From: an uncultured Faecalibacterium sp.
Lineage (GTDB): Bacteria > Bacillota > Clostridia > Oscillospirales > Ruminococcaceae
DNA: 64,000 bases
NCBI GenBank assembly: GCA_934539245.1
Contig: CAKTCK010000008.1
Span: forward strand, 6,785 to 70,784
Direction: 5' to 3'
The notes beneath the pieces were generated by a model. That model saw only the letters and a list, made by a program, of their open reading frames with translations, ran no database searches and was not told the DNA's origin. Below are positions 50,251 through 58,728 of the stretch, one piece after another (position 1 is the first letter of the stretch; each line of letters opens with the position of its first letter). The translations under genes were made by a program, and so were the position numbers.

Positions 50251-51915
50251 TTATTCCATGATGATGTCGTTGATATCGCCGCCGCCGGGGATCATGGGCA
50301 GCACCTTTTCGTCCTTGTCAATGATGCACTCGATCCAAGTGGGGCCTTTCTGCTGCAAAGCATCCGCAAAGGCTTCCTGAAACTCCGGCAGGTTGGTGCA
50401 GCGGTAGCCCTTCAGGCCAAAGCCGTCTGCCAGCTTGACAAAATCGGTCTTGCGGTGGGGGTCGGTCTGGCTGTAACGCTTGCCGTAAAAGCTGGTCTGC
50501 CACTGGCGCACCATACCCAGCACGGAATTGTTGAAGATGACCGTGATGATGGGCAGCTCGTAGCTGACGGCGGTGCAGGCTTCGTTCAGGTTCATGTGGA
50601 AAGAGCCGTCGCCGGTGAACATCACCACACGCTGCTGGCGTCCCAGTGCCATCTGGGCACCAATAGCGGCACCGTAGCCAAAGCCCATGGTGCCAAGGCC
50701 GCCGCTGGTGATAAAACCGCGGCTCTTGGTGTGGCGCAGGTACTGCGCCGCCCACATCTGGTGCTGGCCCACATCGGTAACATACACGGCCTCGGGGCCG
50801 CACTGGTTGCACACCTCGCCGATGACCTGATGGGGCATCAGCCGGGTGGGGTCGGACACAGGATGGTAATCCTGTGCCTGCCAGCTCTGGATCATCTTCA
50901 TCCAGTCCGGGTGCTTGGCGGGCTTGATCTGGGGCAACATGGCGTTCAGCACATAGGCTGCATCGCCCACGATGGAAAGATCCACGTCCACGTTCTTGCC
51001 CAGCTCGCTGGCGTCAATGTCGATCTGGATGATGGTGGCGTTTTTGGCAAAGGTCTTGGGGTTCAGCGCCACGCGGTCGGAAAAGCGGGTGCCCACCGCG
51101 ATGAGCACATCGCACTCTGCCACCGCCCGGTTGGAGGTGTAGCAGCCGTGCATACCCAGCATTCCCAGATTCATCGGGTCGCCGTAGGGCACAACGCCTG
51201 CGGCCATCAGGGTGTAGGTGGCGGGGATCTCCGCCTTGTGCAGCAGATCCCGCAACGGCTGGCAGCTGGCTGCGCTGCGCACGCCGCCGCCAAAGTACAC
51301 CAGCGGGCGCTGTGCGGCGTTGATGAGGTCTGCCGCCCAGTGCACCTGCTCCTCGTTATAGGTAGTCACAGTGCGGATGGGCTCCGGCTGCTTGGGGGTG
51401 AACTCGCACACTGCTGCGGTCACGTCCTTGGGGATATCCACCAGCACCGGGCCCTTGCGGCCGCTCTGTGCAATGCGGAAGGCTGCCCGCATGGTGTCGG
51501 CCAAGTCCTCTACCCGGCGCACCGTGAAATTATGCTTTGTGATGGGCAGGGTGATGCCCTCGATGTACGCTTCCTGAAAGCTGTCCTTGCCGATGCCGCC
51601 GGTAGGCACGTTGCCGGTAAAGGCCACCATGGGCACCGAGTCCATATAGGCGGTGGCAATGCCGGTGACCAGATTGGTGGCACCCGGGCCGCTGGTAGCC
51701 AGCACCACGCCGGTGCGGCCGGTGGCGCGGGCGTAACCGTCCGCTGCATGGGCTGCGCCCTGCTCGTGGGCGGTAAGCACATGGGTGATGCGGTCGGCAT
51801 TCTTATACAGCTCGTCGTAAAGGTTCAGCACAGCGCCGCCGGGGTAGCCAAAAAGAGTGTCCACTCCCTGCTCGCACAGAACCTCTACAAAGATCTGAGA
51901 ACCATTCAACTGCAT
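50251..51915 (-). CDS. ilvB: Acetolactate synthase large (catalytic) subunit
   Basis: A 554-residue TPP enzyme, the committed step to valine, leucine and isoleucine. GSQIFVEVLCEQGVDTLFGYPG opens the catalytic core (TPP glutamate follows in AHEQGAAHAADGYAR). TPP-Mg motif is FTGDGSFHMNLNEACTAVSY and LGMVRQWQ contains a herbicide-site Trp-equivalent. ATG 51915 has AGGAGC upstream; the frame to 51951 runs into the T-box region and is not used. It is the first gene after the isoleucine T-box leader. Confidence 0.96.
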   Translation of the reverse strand: MQLNGSQIFVEVLCEQGVDTLFGYPGGAVLNLYDELYKNADRITHVLTAHEQGAAHAADGYARATGRTGVVLATSGPGATNLVTGIATAYMDSVPMVAFTGNVPTGGIGKDSFQEAYIEGITLPITKHNFTVRRVEDLADTMRAAFRIAQSGRKGPVLVDIPKDVTAAVCEFTPKQPEPIRTVTTYNEEQVHWAADLINAAQRPLVYFGGGVRSAASCQPLRDLLHKAEIPATYTLMAAGVVPYGDPMNLGMLGMHGCYTSNRAVAECDVLIAVGTRFSDRVALNPKTFAKNATIIQIDIDASELGKNVDVDLSIVGDAAYVLNAMLPQIKPAKHPDWMKMIQSWQAQDYHPVSDPTRLMPHQVIGEVCNQCGPEAVYVTDVGQHQMWAAQYLRHTKSRGFITSGGLGTMGFGYGAAIGAQMALGRQQRVVMFTGDGSFHMNLNEACTAVSYELPIITVIFNNSVLGMVRQWQTSFYGKRYSQTDPHRKTDFVKLADGFGLKGYRCTNLPEFQEAFADALQQKGPTWIECIIDKDEKVLPMIPGGGDINDIIME

Positions 51916-51971
51916 GGTGTTGCTCCTATTCCTGTTCCACTTCTTATCCATTCCCTCAGGGAGAGCTTCCG

Positions 51972-52250
51972 AAAAAGAAAAAGCCCTTGTCCCCTGCTTC
52001 TTTCAAGAGACAAAGACCTTGTAACATCAAGCTCTCTGCGGTACCACTCTCGTTGGCGTGCTGTGCACACCCTCTCACGGGCTTCCAACAAAGCCCTGCA
52101 CGGTAACGGCTGCAACCGGCGCTGCTTACAAGGGTTTGCACCCGTTGGGCAGGCTGCTCCGGGATGATTTTCCGCACGAAACGCTGACTGCCTTGCACCA
52201 GACGGCAGCTCTCTGAACAGTGGGGATCGTGTGGTACTTTTTCCCATCTG
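51972..52250 (-). promoter_or_regulatory. T-box riboswitch, isoleucine-specific, controlling ilvBNCD
   Basis: On the minus strand the leader has a stem I with an internal loop, AAAAGTA on one side and AAAATCA on the other, between helices GGGA/TCCC and CCACACGA/TCGTGCGG. The specifier is ATC at 52168-52170, an isoleucine codon. The T-box sequence AGTGGTACCGCAG is at 52036-52048. A terminator follows: GGTCTTTGTCTC (52007-52018) pairs with GGGACAAGGGC (51981-51992) and runs into TTTTTCTTTTT. Uncharged tRNA-Ile would favour the antiterminator and turn on the ilv genes. Confidence 0.9.
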
Positions 52251-52267
52251 CGCATTTGTTGATGTAA

Positions 52268-52295
52268 ATTATACTATAAACCGGGCTTTTGTCAA
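52268..52295 (-). promoter_or_regulatory. Promoter of the T-box/ilvBNCD operon
   Basis: On the minus strand TTGACA (52290-52295) and TATAAT (52268-52273) with a 16-base spacer, just upstream of stem I. Confidence 0.88.
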
Positions 52296-52439
52296 TCGAC
52301 AATTTGTAACCTGAATCAGCCCAAAGATGAAGCATTTTTAACACCCCTTGCATCCAAGCCCGAACCGCTGTATACTTTTGATATCCGCGTACCTGCGTTT
52401 TGTAGGGTATGTGCTAATGGAGAGGAAAAGGGTTCACCT

Positions 52440-53657
52440 ATGAAACTGAGAGAATGGAATGCCCACCTGCATGGGCTTGTTGTGTTCCGCGCCCTGCTGA
52501 ACGACCCCGTTGTGGCAAAGCTTTTAGACCTGACCGACCGCATGGAGGCTGGCAGCACCTCCTACGGCCCGGTGTGCGATGCCGTAGCCGCCTTTGAGGC
52601 TGCGCTGTTTGAGTACACCACCAACTGGAGCAGCTACCTGAGCAATGCCGTGCTGGAGACCGAGACCATCTGTGTGCGGCAGGCCGCTGCCGGGCAGCTG
52701 GACGCGCTGTTGCAAAGTGCCCTGGACAGCGAACTGCAATTTTTGCAGCAGCTGTGCGGGCTGACGCTGGACGATCTGTTCCAGACCACCTACTCGGAGC
52801 AGGCGCAGCGGCCGGAGCTGGCTTTCCTGCCCCGGTGGCAGACCTGTGAGCTCGACCTTGCCGCCGCCTACGCCCAGCGCATGAGCGAGGTGGGCAAAAA
52901 GGGCTACGGCATGTTTGCAAAGCACCATGTATTCACGGTGGAAAACGGCCAGCTTGTGCCGGTAAAATACCCCGACCCGCAGCGCCTTTCGGAGCTGCCC
53001 GGCTACGAGAAGGAGCGGGAAAAGGTGATTGCCAACACAAAGGCGCTGCTGGCCGGGATGCCCGCCAACAATGTGCTGCTGTACGGCGACGCCGGTACCG
53101 GCAAATCCAGCGCGGTAAAGGCCATTGCCAACGAGTTTGCGCCCGAGGGACTGCGGCTGGTAGAGGTAAAAAAGAACCAGCTGTACCAGATCCCCGACCT
53201 GATGGACAAGCTGGCGGCAAACCCGCTCAAGTTCATCCTGTTCATCGACGACCTGAGCTTTACCGCCAACGACGACAACTTTGCCGCCCTGAAGGCTATT
53301 CTGGAGGGCAGCGTAGGCGGCCGCGCCCAGAACATTGCGGTGTATGCCACCTCCAACCGCCGCCACCTGATCAAAGAGACCCTCTCGGACCGCACCGGCG
53401 ACGACATCCATGAAGCCGACACCCGGCAGGAGCTGATGAGCCTTTCCGCCCGGTTCGGCCTGACAGTTACCTTCCAGAGGCCGGAAAAGGCCCGGTTCGA
53501 GACCATTCTGGAAGAGCTTGCCAAGCAGCGCAACATCCAGATGCCCACCGAGCAGCTGCTGCTCAAGGCCGAGGCCTTCGCCCTGCGTGCCGGTGGCCGC
53601 AGCCCCCGGGTGGCCAAGCAATTCATCGAGCAATGCGAGGCCGGTGTGCAGAAGTAA
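52440..53657 (+). CDS. DUF815 family AAA-type ATPase
   Basis: A 405-residue protein of the DUF815 family. The N-terminal 200 residues are helical and specific to the family (DLTDRMEAGSTSYGPVCDAV). The ATPase core has Walker A GDAGTGKSSAVKA, Walker B FILFIDDLSF, and VYATSNRRHLIKETLSDR as sensor and arginine region. It resembles DnaA/RuvB-type loaders in order, but its role is unknown. A purine-rich GGAGAGG precedes ATG 52440 at a rather long distance. It is monocistronic with a terminator behind. Confidence 0.88.
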   Translation: MKLREWNAHLHGLVVFRALLNDPVVAKLLDLTDRMEAGSTSYGPVCDAVAAFEAALFEYTTNWSSYLSNAVLETETICVRQAAAGQLDALLQSALDSELQFLQQLCGLTLDDLFQTTYSEQAQRPELAFLPRWQTCELDLAAAYAQRMSEVGKKGYGMFAKHHVFTVENGQLVPVKYPDPQRLSELPGYEKEREKVIANTKALLAGMPANNVLLYGDAGTGKSSAVKAIANEFAPEGLRLVEVKKNQLYQIPDLMDKLAANPLKFILFIDDLSFTANDDNFAALKAILEGSVGGRAQNIAVYATSNRRHLIKETLSDRTGDDIHEADTRQELMSLSARFGLTVTFQRPEKARFETILEELAKQRNIQMPTEQLLLKAEAFALRAGGRSPRVAKQFIEQCEAGVQK

Positions 53658-53684
53658 AAACCGGTTTTCCGAACATGATGCCAA

Positions 53685-53734
53685 AAAGCGGGACACCAAA
53701 GCATCCGCAGATGCTTCGGTGTCCCGCTTTTCTT
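53685..53734. terminator. Bidirectional terminator between the DUF815 gene and ridA
   Basis: AAAAGCGGGACACC with AAGCATC pairs with GATGCTT and GGTGTCCCGCTTTT; TTCTTG follows on the plus strand and the minus strand ends in TTTTTGGC. Converging genes share it. Confidence 0.88.
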
Positions 53735-53749
53735 GTCTTATTTATTCGC

Positions 53750-54124
53750 TCAGTCCCGCACGGCGATGCACTCGATCTCCAGCTTTGCGCCCTTGGGGAT
53801 GGCTGCCACCTGCACGCAGCTGCGGGCGGGGAACGGCTCGGCAAAGGCCTTGGCGTACTCTGCGTTCACTGCGGCAAAATCGTTGATGTCAGCCAGAAAA
53901 ATCACCGTCTTGACCACGTTGTTCATGGTCAGACCGGCCTCGGCCAGAATCGCCTTCAGGTTGGCAAGGCTCTGTGCGGCCTGCTGCTCCACGGTATCGG
54001 CCATGGTACCGGTGGCAGGGTCTACCGGGATCTGCCCGGACACAAACACCATATTACCCAGATCCAGTGCCTGACTGTAAGGGCCGATGGCGGCAGGTGC
54101 GTTAGTGGTAGATACGACTTTCAT
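53750..54124 (-). CDS. ridA: RidA family 2-iminobutanoate/2-iminopropanoate deaminase
   Basis: A 124-residue trimeric deaminase that removes reactive enamine/imine intermediates made by threonine ammonia-lyase. The opening MKVVSTTNAPAAIGPYSQAL and GNMVFVSGQIPVDPATG are typical, and the catalytic arginine is in the SCVQVAAIPKGAKLEIE block near the end. It is the gene after ilvA on the same strand, separated by repeat copy A2, which fits detoxification of the IlvA product. Confidence 0.95.
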   Translation of the reverse strand: MKVVSTTNAPAAIGPYSQALDLGNMVFVSGQIPVDPATGTMADTVEQQAAQSLANLKAILAEAGLTMNNVVKTVIFLADINDFAAVNAEYAKAFAEPFPARSCVQVAAIPKGAKLEIECIAVRD

Positions 54125-54185
54125 AGTAGCAGTTCTCCTTTGTTATAAAATCACAATTTAGAATGGCCTCCGTTTCGGCCGTGGC

Positions 54186-54303
54186 CTTTCTCGTGAAAAG
54201 GCAATCCAGAAAAGCCCGCAGGCTTTTCTGGATTGCAAATATAAAAATAAAATTTCCGCTGAATATAGCCAGAGCGAACGCGTCGGCTATTCCAAATCGT
54301 CCA
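54186..54303 (-). repeat. Structured 3'-UTR repeat, copy A2
   Basis: On the minus strand it starts about 11 bases after the ilvA stop. Helix 1 is ATAGCC with GGCTAT. Helix 2 is partly lost (GACGC against GCGGA keeps three pairs). The loop GCTCTG and the end TATTCAGCGGAA are kept. The perfect hairpin GCAATCCAGAAAAGCC (54201-54216) with its complement (54221-54236) is followed on the minus strand by TTTTCACGAGAAAG, as in A1. Confidence 0.8.
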
Positions 54304-54313
54304 ATTATCTTTA

Positions 54314-55519
54314 TTATACTCTTTCGCTGACCAGCTGGAAACCGGCCTTGGTCAGCTCGGTGCGGATCTGCTCGATCTGGGCGGCATCGCGGGTCTCCAG
54401 CGTCAGCTTGAGGAAACAGCTGGAGATGGGCATATTGGGGTCGGAGCCGTCATGCTGCACCGACACCACATTGCTGCCGCAGCGGGACACCACCTCGGCC
54501 ACCTTTTTCAGCTGACCGGGCTTGTCCTCCAGTGCGATGGTCAGGTTTGCCTTGCGGCCGCTCATCACAAGACCGCGGGTGATAACACGGTTCAGGATGT
54601 TCACATCAATGTTGCCGCCGGAGATGACACAGGCCACCTTTTTGCCCTCCACCGGCAGCTTGTGGAACAGCACCGCCGCCACCGGCACAGCGCCTGCACC
54701 CTCGGCCACCAACTTCTGGTTCTCCATCAAGGAGAGGATGGCCGCCGCGGTCTCGTCCTCGGTCACGGTAACGATATCGTCCACATACTGCTCACACAGC
54801 TGATAGGTCAGCTCGCCCGGGGTCTTGACCTGAATGCCGTCCGCAAAGGTGGAAGCAGCTTTCAGGGTCTGGTACTTGTGCTCGTGCAGGCTGCGGTACA
54901 TACTGGGAGCACCCTCAGCCTGTACGCCGTACACCTTGACCTCCGGGCGCAGGGTCTTAATGGCAAAGGCGATGCCGGAGATCAGTCCGCCGCCGCCCAC
55001 CGGCACCACCACAGCGTCCACATCCGGCAGCTGGTCGAGGATCTCCAGACCGATGGTGCCCTGCCCGGCGATGACCTGCTCGTCATCGTAGGGGTGGATA
55101 AAGGTCATGTCGTACTCCTTTTGCAGCTGCACGGCCTTATCGTGGGCTTCGTCGTAGGTGCCGGGCACAAGGCAGACCTCCGCGCCCAGATTTTTGGTGT
55201 TCTCCACCTTCATCAGGGGTGCGCCGTCCGGCATACAGACGATGCTGCGGATGCCGCGCCGGGTAGCCGCCAGCGCCACGCCCTGCGCATGGTTGCCCGC
55301 AGAGCAGGCAATAACGCCCTTGGCGCTTTCCTCCTCGGAAAGCTGGCTGATTTTATAGTAAGCGCCCCGCACCTTAAAGCTGCCGGTAGCCTGCAGGTTC
55401 TCGGTCTTGAGGTACAGCTGGCAGTCCTTGGACAGCTTGGGGGCTTCGATGAGGTCGGTCTTTCTCGCCACGTCCTTCAGCACAAAGGCGGCGTGGTAGA
55501 TCTTATCCAGAGTCAGCAT
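54314..55519 (-). CDS. ilvA: Threonine ammonia-lyase with C-terminal ACT domain
   Basis: A 401-residue PLP enzyme that makes 2-oxobutanoate from threonine, the entry to isoleucine. The PLP lysine is in GSFKVRGAYYKIS, the substrate loop SAGNHAQGVA, and the phosphate loop VPVGGGGLISGIA. One ACT-like domain follows at about residues 325-401 (KANLTIALEDKPGQLKKVAEVV). The length of about 400 residues fits the TdcB-like short form. ATG 55519 (AAGGAAG upstream) is preferred to 55552. It has its own strong promoter. Confidence 0.94.
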   Translation of the reverse strand: MLTLDKIYHAAFVLKDVARKTDLIEAPKLSKDCQLYLKTENLQATGSFKVRGAYYKISQLSEEESAKGVIACSAGNHAQGVALAATRRGIRSIVCMPDGAPLMKVENTKNLGAEVCLVPGTYDEAHDKAVQLQKEYDMTFIHPYDDEQVIAGQGTIGLEILDQLPDVDAVVVPVGGGGLISGIAFAIKTLRPEVKVYGVQAEGAPSMYRSLHEHKYQTLKAASTFADGIQVKTPGELTYQLCEQYVDDIVTVTEDETAAAILSLMENQKLVAEGAGAVPVAAVLFHKLPVEGKKVACVISGGNIDVNILNRVITRGLVMSGRKANLTIALEDKPGQLKKVAEVVSRCGSNVVSVQHDGSDPNMPISSCFLKLTLETRDAAQIEQIRTELTKAGFQLVSERV

Positions 55520-55554
55520 GACAGATACTTCCTTTATTTTTCGTGATGCCATCC

Positions 55555-55583
55555 AGTATAAGTTACAAAAATTGTTTTGTCAA
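55555..55583 (-). promoter_or_regulatory. Promoter of ilvA
   Basis: On the minus strand TTGACA (55578-55583) and TATACT (55555-55560) with a 17-base spacer, ahead of a leader of about 30 bases. Confidence 0.85.
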
Positions 55584-55676
55584 ATGAATTTCGTTCACGA
55601 TAAAAGGCATAAAAAAGAGAAAGGCAAGGGTCGAGCCCGTTCCCCGCCGCGCGAATGTTTCCGCAGGAAACCAGCG

Positions 55677-55817
55677 CGGCAGCTGCCGTTTGCCGTCACG
55701 ACCCCCACCCGTAAAAAAGGGGTTCTGAAAAGCCCGCAGGCTTTTCAGAACCCCAAAATCTCAAATAATTCTTCCGCTGATTATGGCCAGAGCACAGCGG
55801 AGGCCATTCCAAATCAT
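55677..55817 (-). repeat. Structured 3'-UTR repeat, copy A3
   Basis: On the minus strand it starts four bases after the stop of the TPM-domain gene. Helix 1 is ATGGCC with GGCCAT, helix 2 TCCGC with GCGGA, in crossed order. The perfect hairpin GGGGTTCTGAAAAGCC with its complement follows and ends in CCTTTTTTAC. The tail ACGGCAAACGGCAGCTGCC matches A1 over about 30 bases. Confidence 0.8.
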
Positions 55818-55820
55818 CTA

Positions 55821-56777
55821 TTACCGCCCACGGCCACCGCCGCCGCCGTGGCTGGAACCGCCGCCCATGCCGCCGAAGCCGCCGCCAAAGCTGCCGCCGC
55901 CGAAACCGCCGCGCCCGGCACCGCCCCCGAAGGAGCCGCCGCCCATGCCGCCAAAGCCGCCGCCGCGCGGAGGCCGGGGTCCACGGGAGCCGCCGTAGAA
56001 GCCGCCCGGCGGGGGCGGCGGCGGGCCGCGGTGGCCGCGCCGTCTGTAGGGAGGCCGGGGCCCGCCGAAGCACCACAGCCAGCCGCAGGGGCTGGCAAAA
56101 ACATAGGCCACCGACCGGATGATGACGATGAGCAGCACAACGCTGACCACAAGGGTCAGGATGTCGGTCAGGGTGCTGCCGCCGCTGCTCTGGCTGCCCT
56201 GATACCCGGGCCGCACGGTACTGCCGTTGCCGGTGCTGCCGGAAAGGCTGACCCCGTAGATGTCCGCAATGGTGTTTGCCACGTTCCGGGCACAGGTGGT
56301 CACTGCGCCGTCATAATCCTTTGCGGCGAACTGATCTTCCATGGTCTGGGCGATGGCGCTGGACTGCTTTGCCAGCGTAGTGTTGCGGAAGCCGTCGCCG
56401 TAGGTCAGGTAGTAGTCGCCGTCCGCGTACTGCGCCGATTCCATCACCAGTAAAATCAGAACACCGTTATTGTTGGAGGACGAACCGATGCCCCACACGT
56501 TGAAAGCCTGTGTGGCGTAATCCTCTGTGGAATCATTGCCCGTGTATTCTACTGTCAGTACACCGATCTGCGCGCCGCTGCAACTGGATTCCAGCTGGGC
56601 GTTCAGCTCGGTGATGGTCTGCACGGTGCTGCTGCTCAGCACACCGGCATCGTCCACCACACACTCGCCCTTAGGCAGGCTGGGCAGCTGGGCGGCAAAA
56701 GCCGCCGGGCACAGCACCGCCGCGCTGACCACCACGGCCAGCACCAGTGCGCTGATACGTTTTGCAAAGTTTTTCAT
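55821..56777 (-). CDS. TPM domain membrane protein with glycine-rich tail
   Basis: A 318-residue exported protein. Residues 1-29 are a signal peptide (LVLAVVVSAAVLCPAAFAAQ). The TPM domain (about 30-170) shows VVDDAGVLSSSTVQTITELN and VLTVEYTGNDSTEDYATQAF. A membrane helix is near residues 205-225 (TLVVSVVLLIVIIRSVAYVF). The rest is an Arg/Pro/Gly-rich tail ending in repeated GGxFGG blocks. TPM proteins such as YgcG-like members are linked to photosystem or peptidoglycan roles in other groups; here the role is unknown. It overlaps the LemA-like gene by four bases (ATGA). Confidence 0.85.
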   Translation of the reverse strand: MKNFAKRISALVLAVVVSAAVLCPAAFAAQLPSLPKGECVVDDAGVLSSSTVQTITELNAQLESSCSGAQIGVLTVEYTGNDSTEDYATQAFNVWGIGSSSNNNGVLILLVMESAQYADGDYYLTYGDGFRNTTLAKQSSAIAQTMEDQFAAKDYDGAVTTCARNVANTIADIYGVSLSGSTGNGSTVRPGYQGSQSSGGSTLTDILTLVVSVVLLIVIIRSVAYVFASPCGWLWCFGGPRPPYRRRGHRGPPPPPPGGFYGGSRGPRPPRGGGFGGMGGGSFGGGAGRGGFGGGSFGGGFGGMGGGSSHGGGGGRGR

Positions 56778-57532
56778 GCGAAGGGCTCAACCTCCTTCAC
56801 GCCGGACAAAGCTCCCAGCACACTGGCCGGGAAGCCGCCGACATCCCTCTGATATTCATACACCGCCGTATTGTACTGCAAAGTGCCGATAATGGTGGCT
56901 GCGCTGTTGAACTGGCTGTATTGTCCCTGCACCGCGCCCATCTTCATAGGGTCAGCGGCCTGCTCCTGCAATTTTGCATACAGCTGGTCGATGGCGGTCC
57001 CCAGTGCCTGATCGGCCTGATACAGCGCGTGCATCGTGCTGCCCTGATAATAGGGCAGCGAGGTCAGCGACTGGCTTTTGCCGCCGTTCTGCACCGCTTG
57101 CAGGCAAGCGGAGAAATCGTTCAGGGCGCTCTGTGCAGCCTGCACCTCGGCGTTGTCTGCGCCAAGGGAGTTGGAGGCGGTGGTAAGGATATTCGCCGCC
57201 GTATTCTCCCGGGTGGTCAGCTCCTCGCTCAGGTTATAGCCGTTGTCGGCGGCGACCCCGGCGGTGAACCACTGGCGGGCGGTGTTGTACTTTCCGCGCA
57301 GCTTGGCGCTGCCAAAGCCAAAGAAGGCTGCCAGCATCACCACTACGCTCAGCGCCAGCGCCGCTGCCCGGGTGGAAAGCGCTGCGGGCAGCTTTGCTTC
57401 CAGTGCAGCCAGCTTCTGCTGGCGGGGCGTCAGCGTTACGGTCTGCTCCGGCTTTGCCTTTTCGCGGTAGCTGCCCGCGTCAAAGCCGCCGGGAGCGGTT
57501 TGTTTGTTTTGAGAAAAATCAGCGTTTGCCAT
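56774..57532 (-). CDS. LemA-like membrane protein
   Basis: A 252-residue protein with one membrane helix near residues 55-72 (ALALSVVVMLAAFFGFG) and a long helical outer domain. The end (YNTAVYEYQRDVGGFPASVL) matches the LemA C-terminal helix pattern (YN...FP..L). LemA proteins often neighbour TPM-domain genes, as here. The N-terminus is cytoplasmic and rather long for LemA. It lies one base after telA and overlaps the TPM gene, so the three are translated together. Confidence 0.75.
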   Translation of the reverse strand: MANADFSQNKQTAPGGFDAGSYREKAKPEQTVTLTPRQQKLAALEAKLPAALSTRAAALALSVVVMLAAFFGFGSAKLRGKYNTARQWFTAGVAADNGYNLSEELTTRENTAANILTTASNSLGADNAEVQAAQSALNDFSACLQAVQNGGKSQSLTSLPYYQGSTMHALYQADQALGTAIDQLYAKLQEQAADPMKMGAVQGQYSQFNSAATIIGTLQYNTAVYEYQRDVGGFPASVLGALSGVKEVEPFA

Positions 57533-57533
57533 T

Positions 57534-58685
57534 TCAGCTCCGGATCTCCATCATTTTGGTTTTCAGCTCGTCCTCGATGCGGGTCAGCTCCTGCTCGGCG
57601 GCGACACGCTTTGCGCGTCCCTCGCTCTGGATCTTGTTCAACTCGTCCAGTGTCTCGATCAGGCTCTTGTTGGTCTGCTGCAACGTCTCGATATCCACGA
57701 TGCCGCGCTGGCTCTCCTTGGCGGTCTCGATGGTGCCCAGCTTCAGTGCCTCGGCGTTCTTCTTCAGCAGATCGTTGGTCATGTTGGTCACGGCGCGCTC
57801 GGCCTGCATAGCCTGCTGGCTGTGTGCCAGACCCAGTGCCAGCACCATCTGGTTCTTCCACAGCGGGATGGTGTTCACGATGGTGGACTGGATCTTTTCT
57901 GCCATCATGGTGTTGTTGTTCTGCAGCAGACGAATCTGGGGACCCATCTGCAAACTGATGTTGCGGGTCAGTTCCAGATCGTACAGCTTTTTCTCAAAGC
58001 GCTCGCACTGGTCGGCAAGGTCGCGGGCGGCCTGTGCATCCTCCGGCAGACCGGAGGCTTTGGCCTTATCCATGGCCTGCTGCAATTCGTTGGCGCGCAC
58101 ATCGGCCAGCTTTTTCTTGCCGGCAAGGATATACATGCTCAGCTCCTTGAAGTATGCCATGTTCAGCTCATACATCTTGTCCAGCATGGCGATATCCTTA
58201 AGCAACTGCACCTGATGGGCTTCCAGCATGGACTGGATCTTTTCCACGTTGGTCTCGGTCTTGTCGTACTTGGTCTTGAGGGCGTCCAGCTGGCTGGTCT
58301 TTTTCTTGAAGAAGCCCATAATGCCCTTCTGCTGTTCCTCGTTGGCGTCAAAGCTCTTCAGCTCGCCGATAAGGTCGGTGATCATATCGCCCACCTCGCC
58401 CAGATCCTTGGTGGACACCTTGGAGAGGGCAGCCTCGGAGAAATCGCCGATCTTCTTCTGGCAGGCAGAGCCGTACTGCAGCACCTGCTGGCTGTTGGTG
58501 ATGTCGATCTTCTGGGCAAACTGATCCACCATGGCCTGCTCCTCGGGGGTCAGGTTCACCTGTGCTTCCGGGGCAGGGGCAGCGGCGGGCTTTTCCTCCT
58601 GCGGCACAGCAGCGGGGGTGGGGTCCAGCGTCAGGGTGGGCACTGCGGGGGCATCCAGATCAAAATTCAGGGTATTGTCAGCCAT
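57534..58685 (-). CDS. TelA family toxic anion resistance protein
   Basis: A 383-residue, mostly helical soluble protein of the TelA/YceH family. Core blocks are EEQAMVDQFAQKIDITNSQQ, YGSACQKKIGDFSEAALSKV, KYDKTETNVEKIQSMLEAHQ and RNISLQMGPQIRLLQNNNTM. Members affect resistance to tellurite or to envelope stress, but the mechanism is unknown. It follows the XpaC-like gene by 43 bases, a pairing seen in many Firmicutes. Confidence 0.93.
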   Translation of the reverse strand: MADNTLNFDLDAPAVPTLTLDPTPAAVPQEEKPAAAPAPEAQVNLTPEEQAMVDQFAQKIDITNSQQVLQYGSACQKKIGDFSEAALSKVSTKDLGEVGDMITDLIGELKSFDANEEQQKGIMGFFKKKTSQLDALKTKYDKTETNVEKIQSMLEAHQVQLLKDIAMLDKMYELNMAYFKELSMYILAGKKKLADVRANELQQAMDKAKASGLPEDAQAARDLADQCERFEKKLYDLELTRNISLQMGPQIRLLQNNNTMMAEKIQSTIVNTIPLWKNQMVLALGLAHSQQAMQAERAVTNMTNDLLKKNAEALKLGTIETAKESQRGIVDIETLQQTNKSLIETLDELNKIQSEGRAKRVAAEQELTRIEDELKTKMMEIRS

Positions 58686-58728
58686 AAGTGATTCCTTCCT
58701 TTCAAAATCCCGAGGGGATATTCTGATT

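Noticed and set aside
49936-52167. Open frame of 743 codons on the plus strand opposite ilvN and ilvB
   Set aside because: Shadow frame of ilvB, ilvN and the T-box, with low-complexity His/Gly/Val composition.
55821-56076. Simple-sequence expansion in the TPM protein tail
   Set aside because: The Gly-rich codon run is in frame and typical of TPM-family tails, so it is not a separate repeat element.
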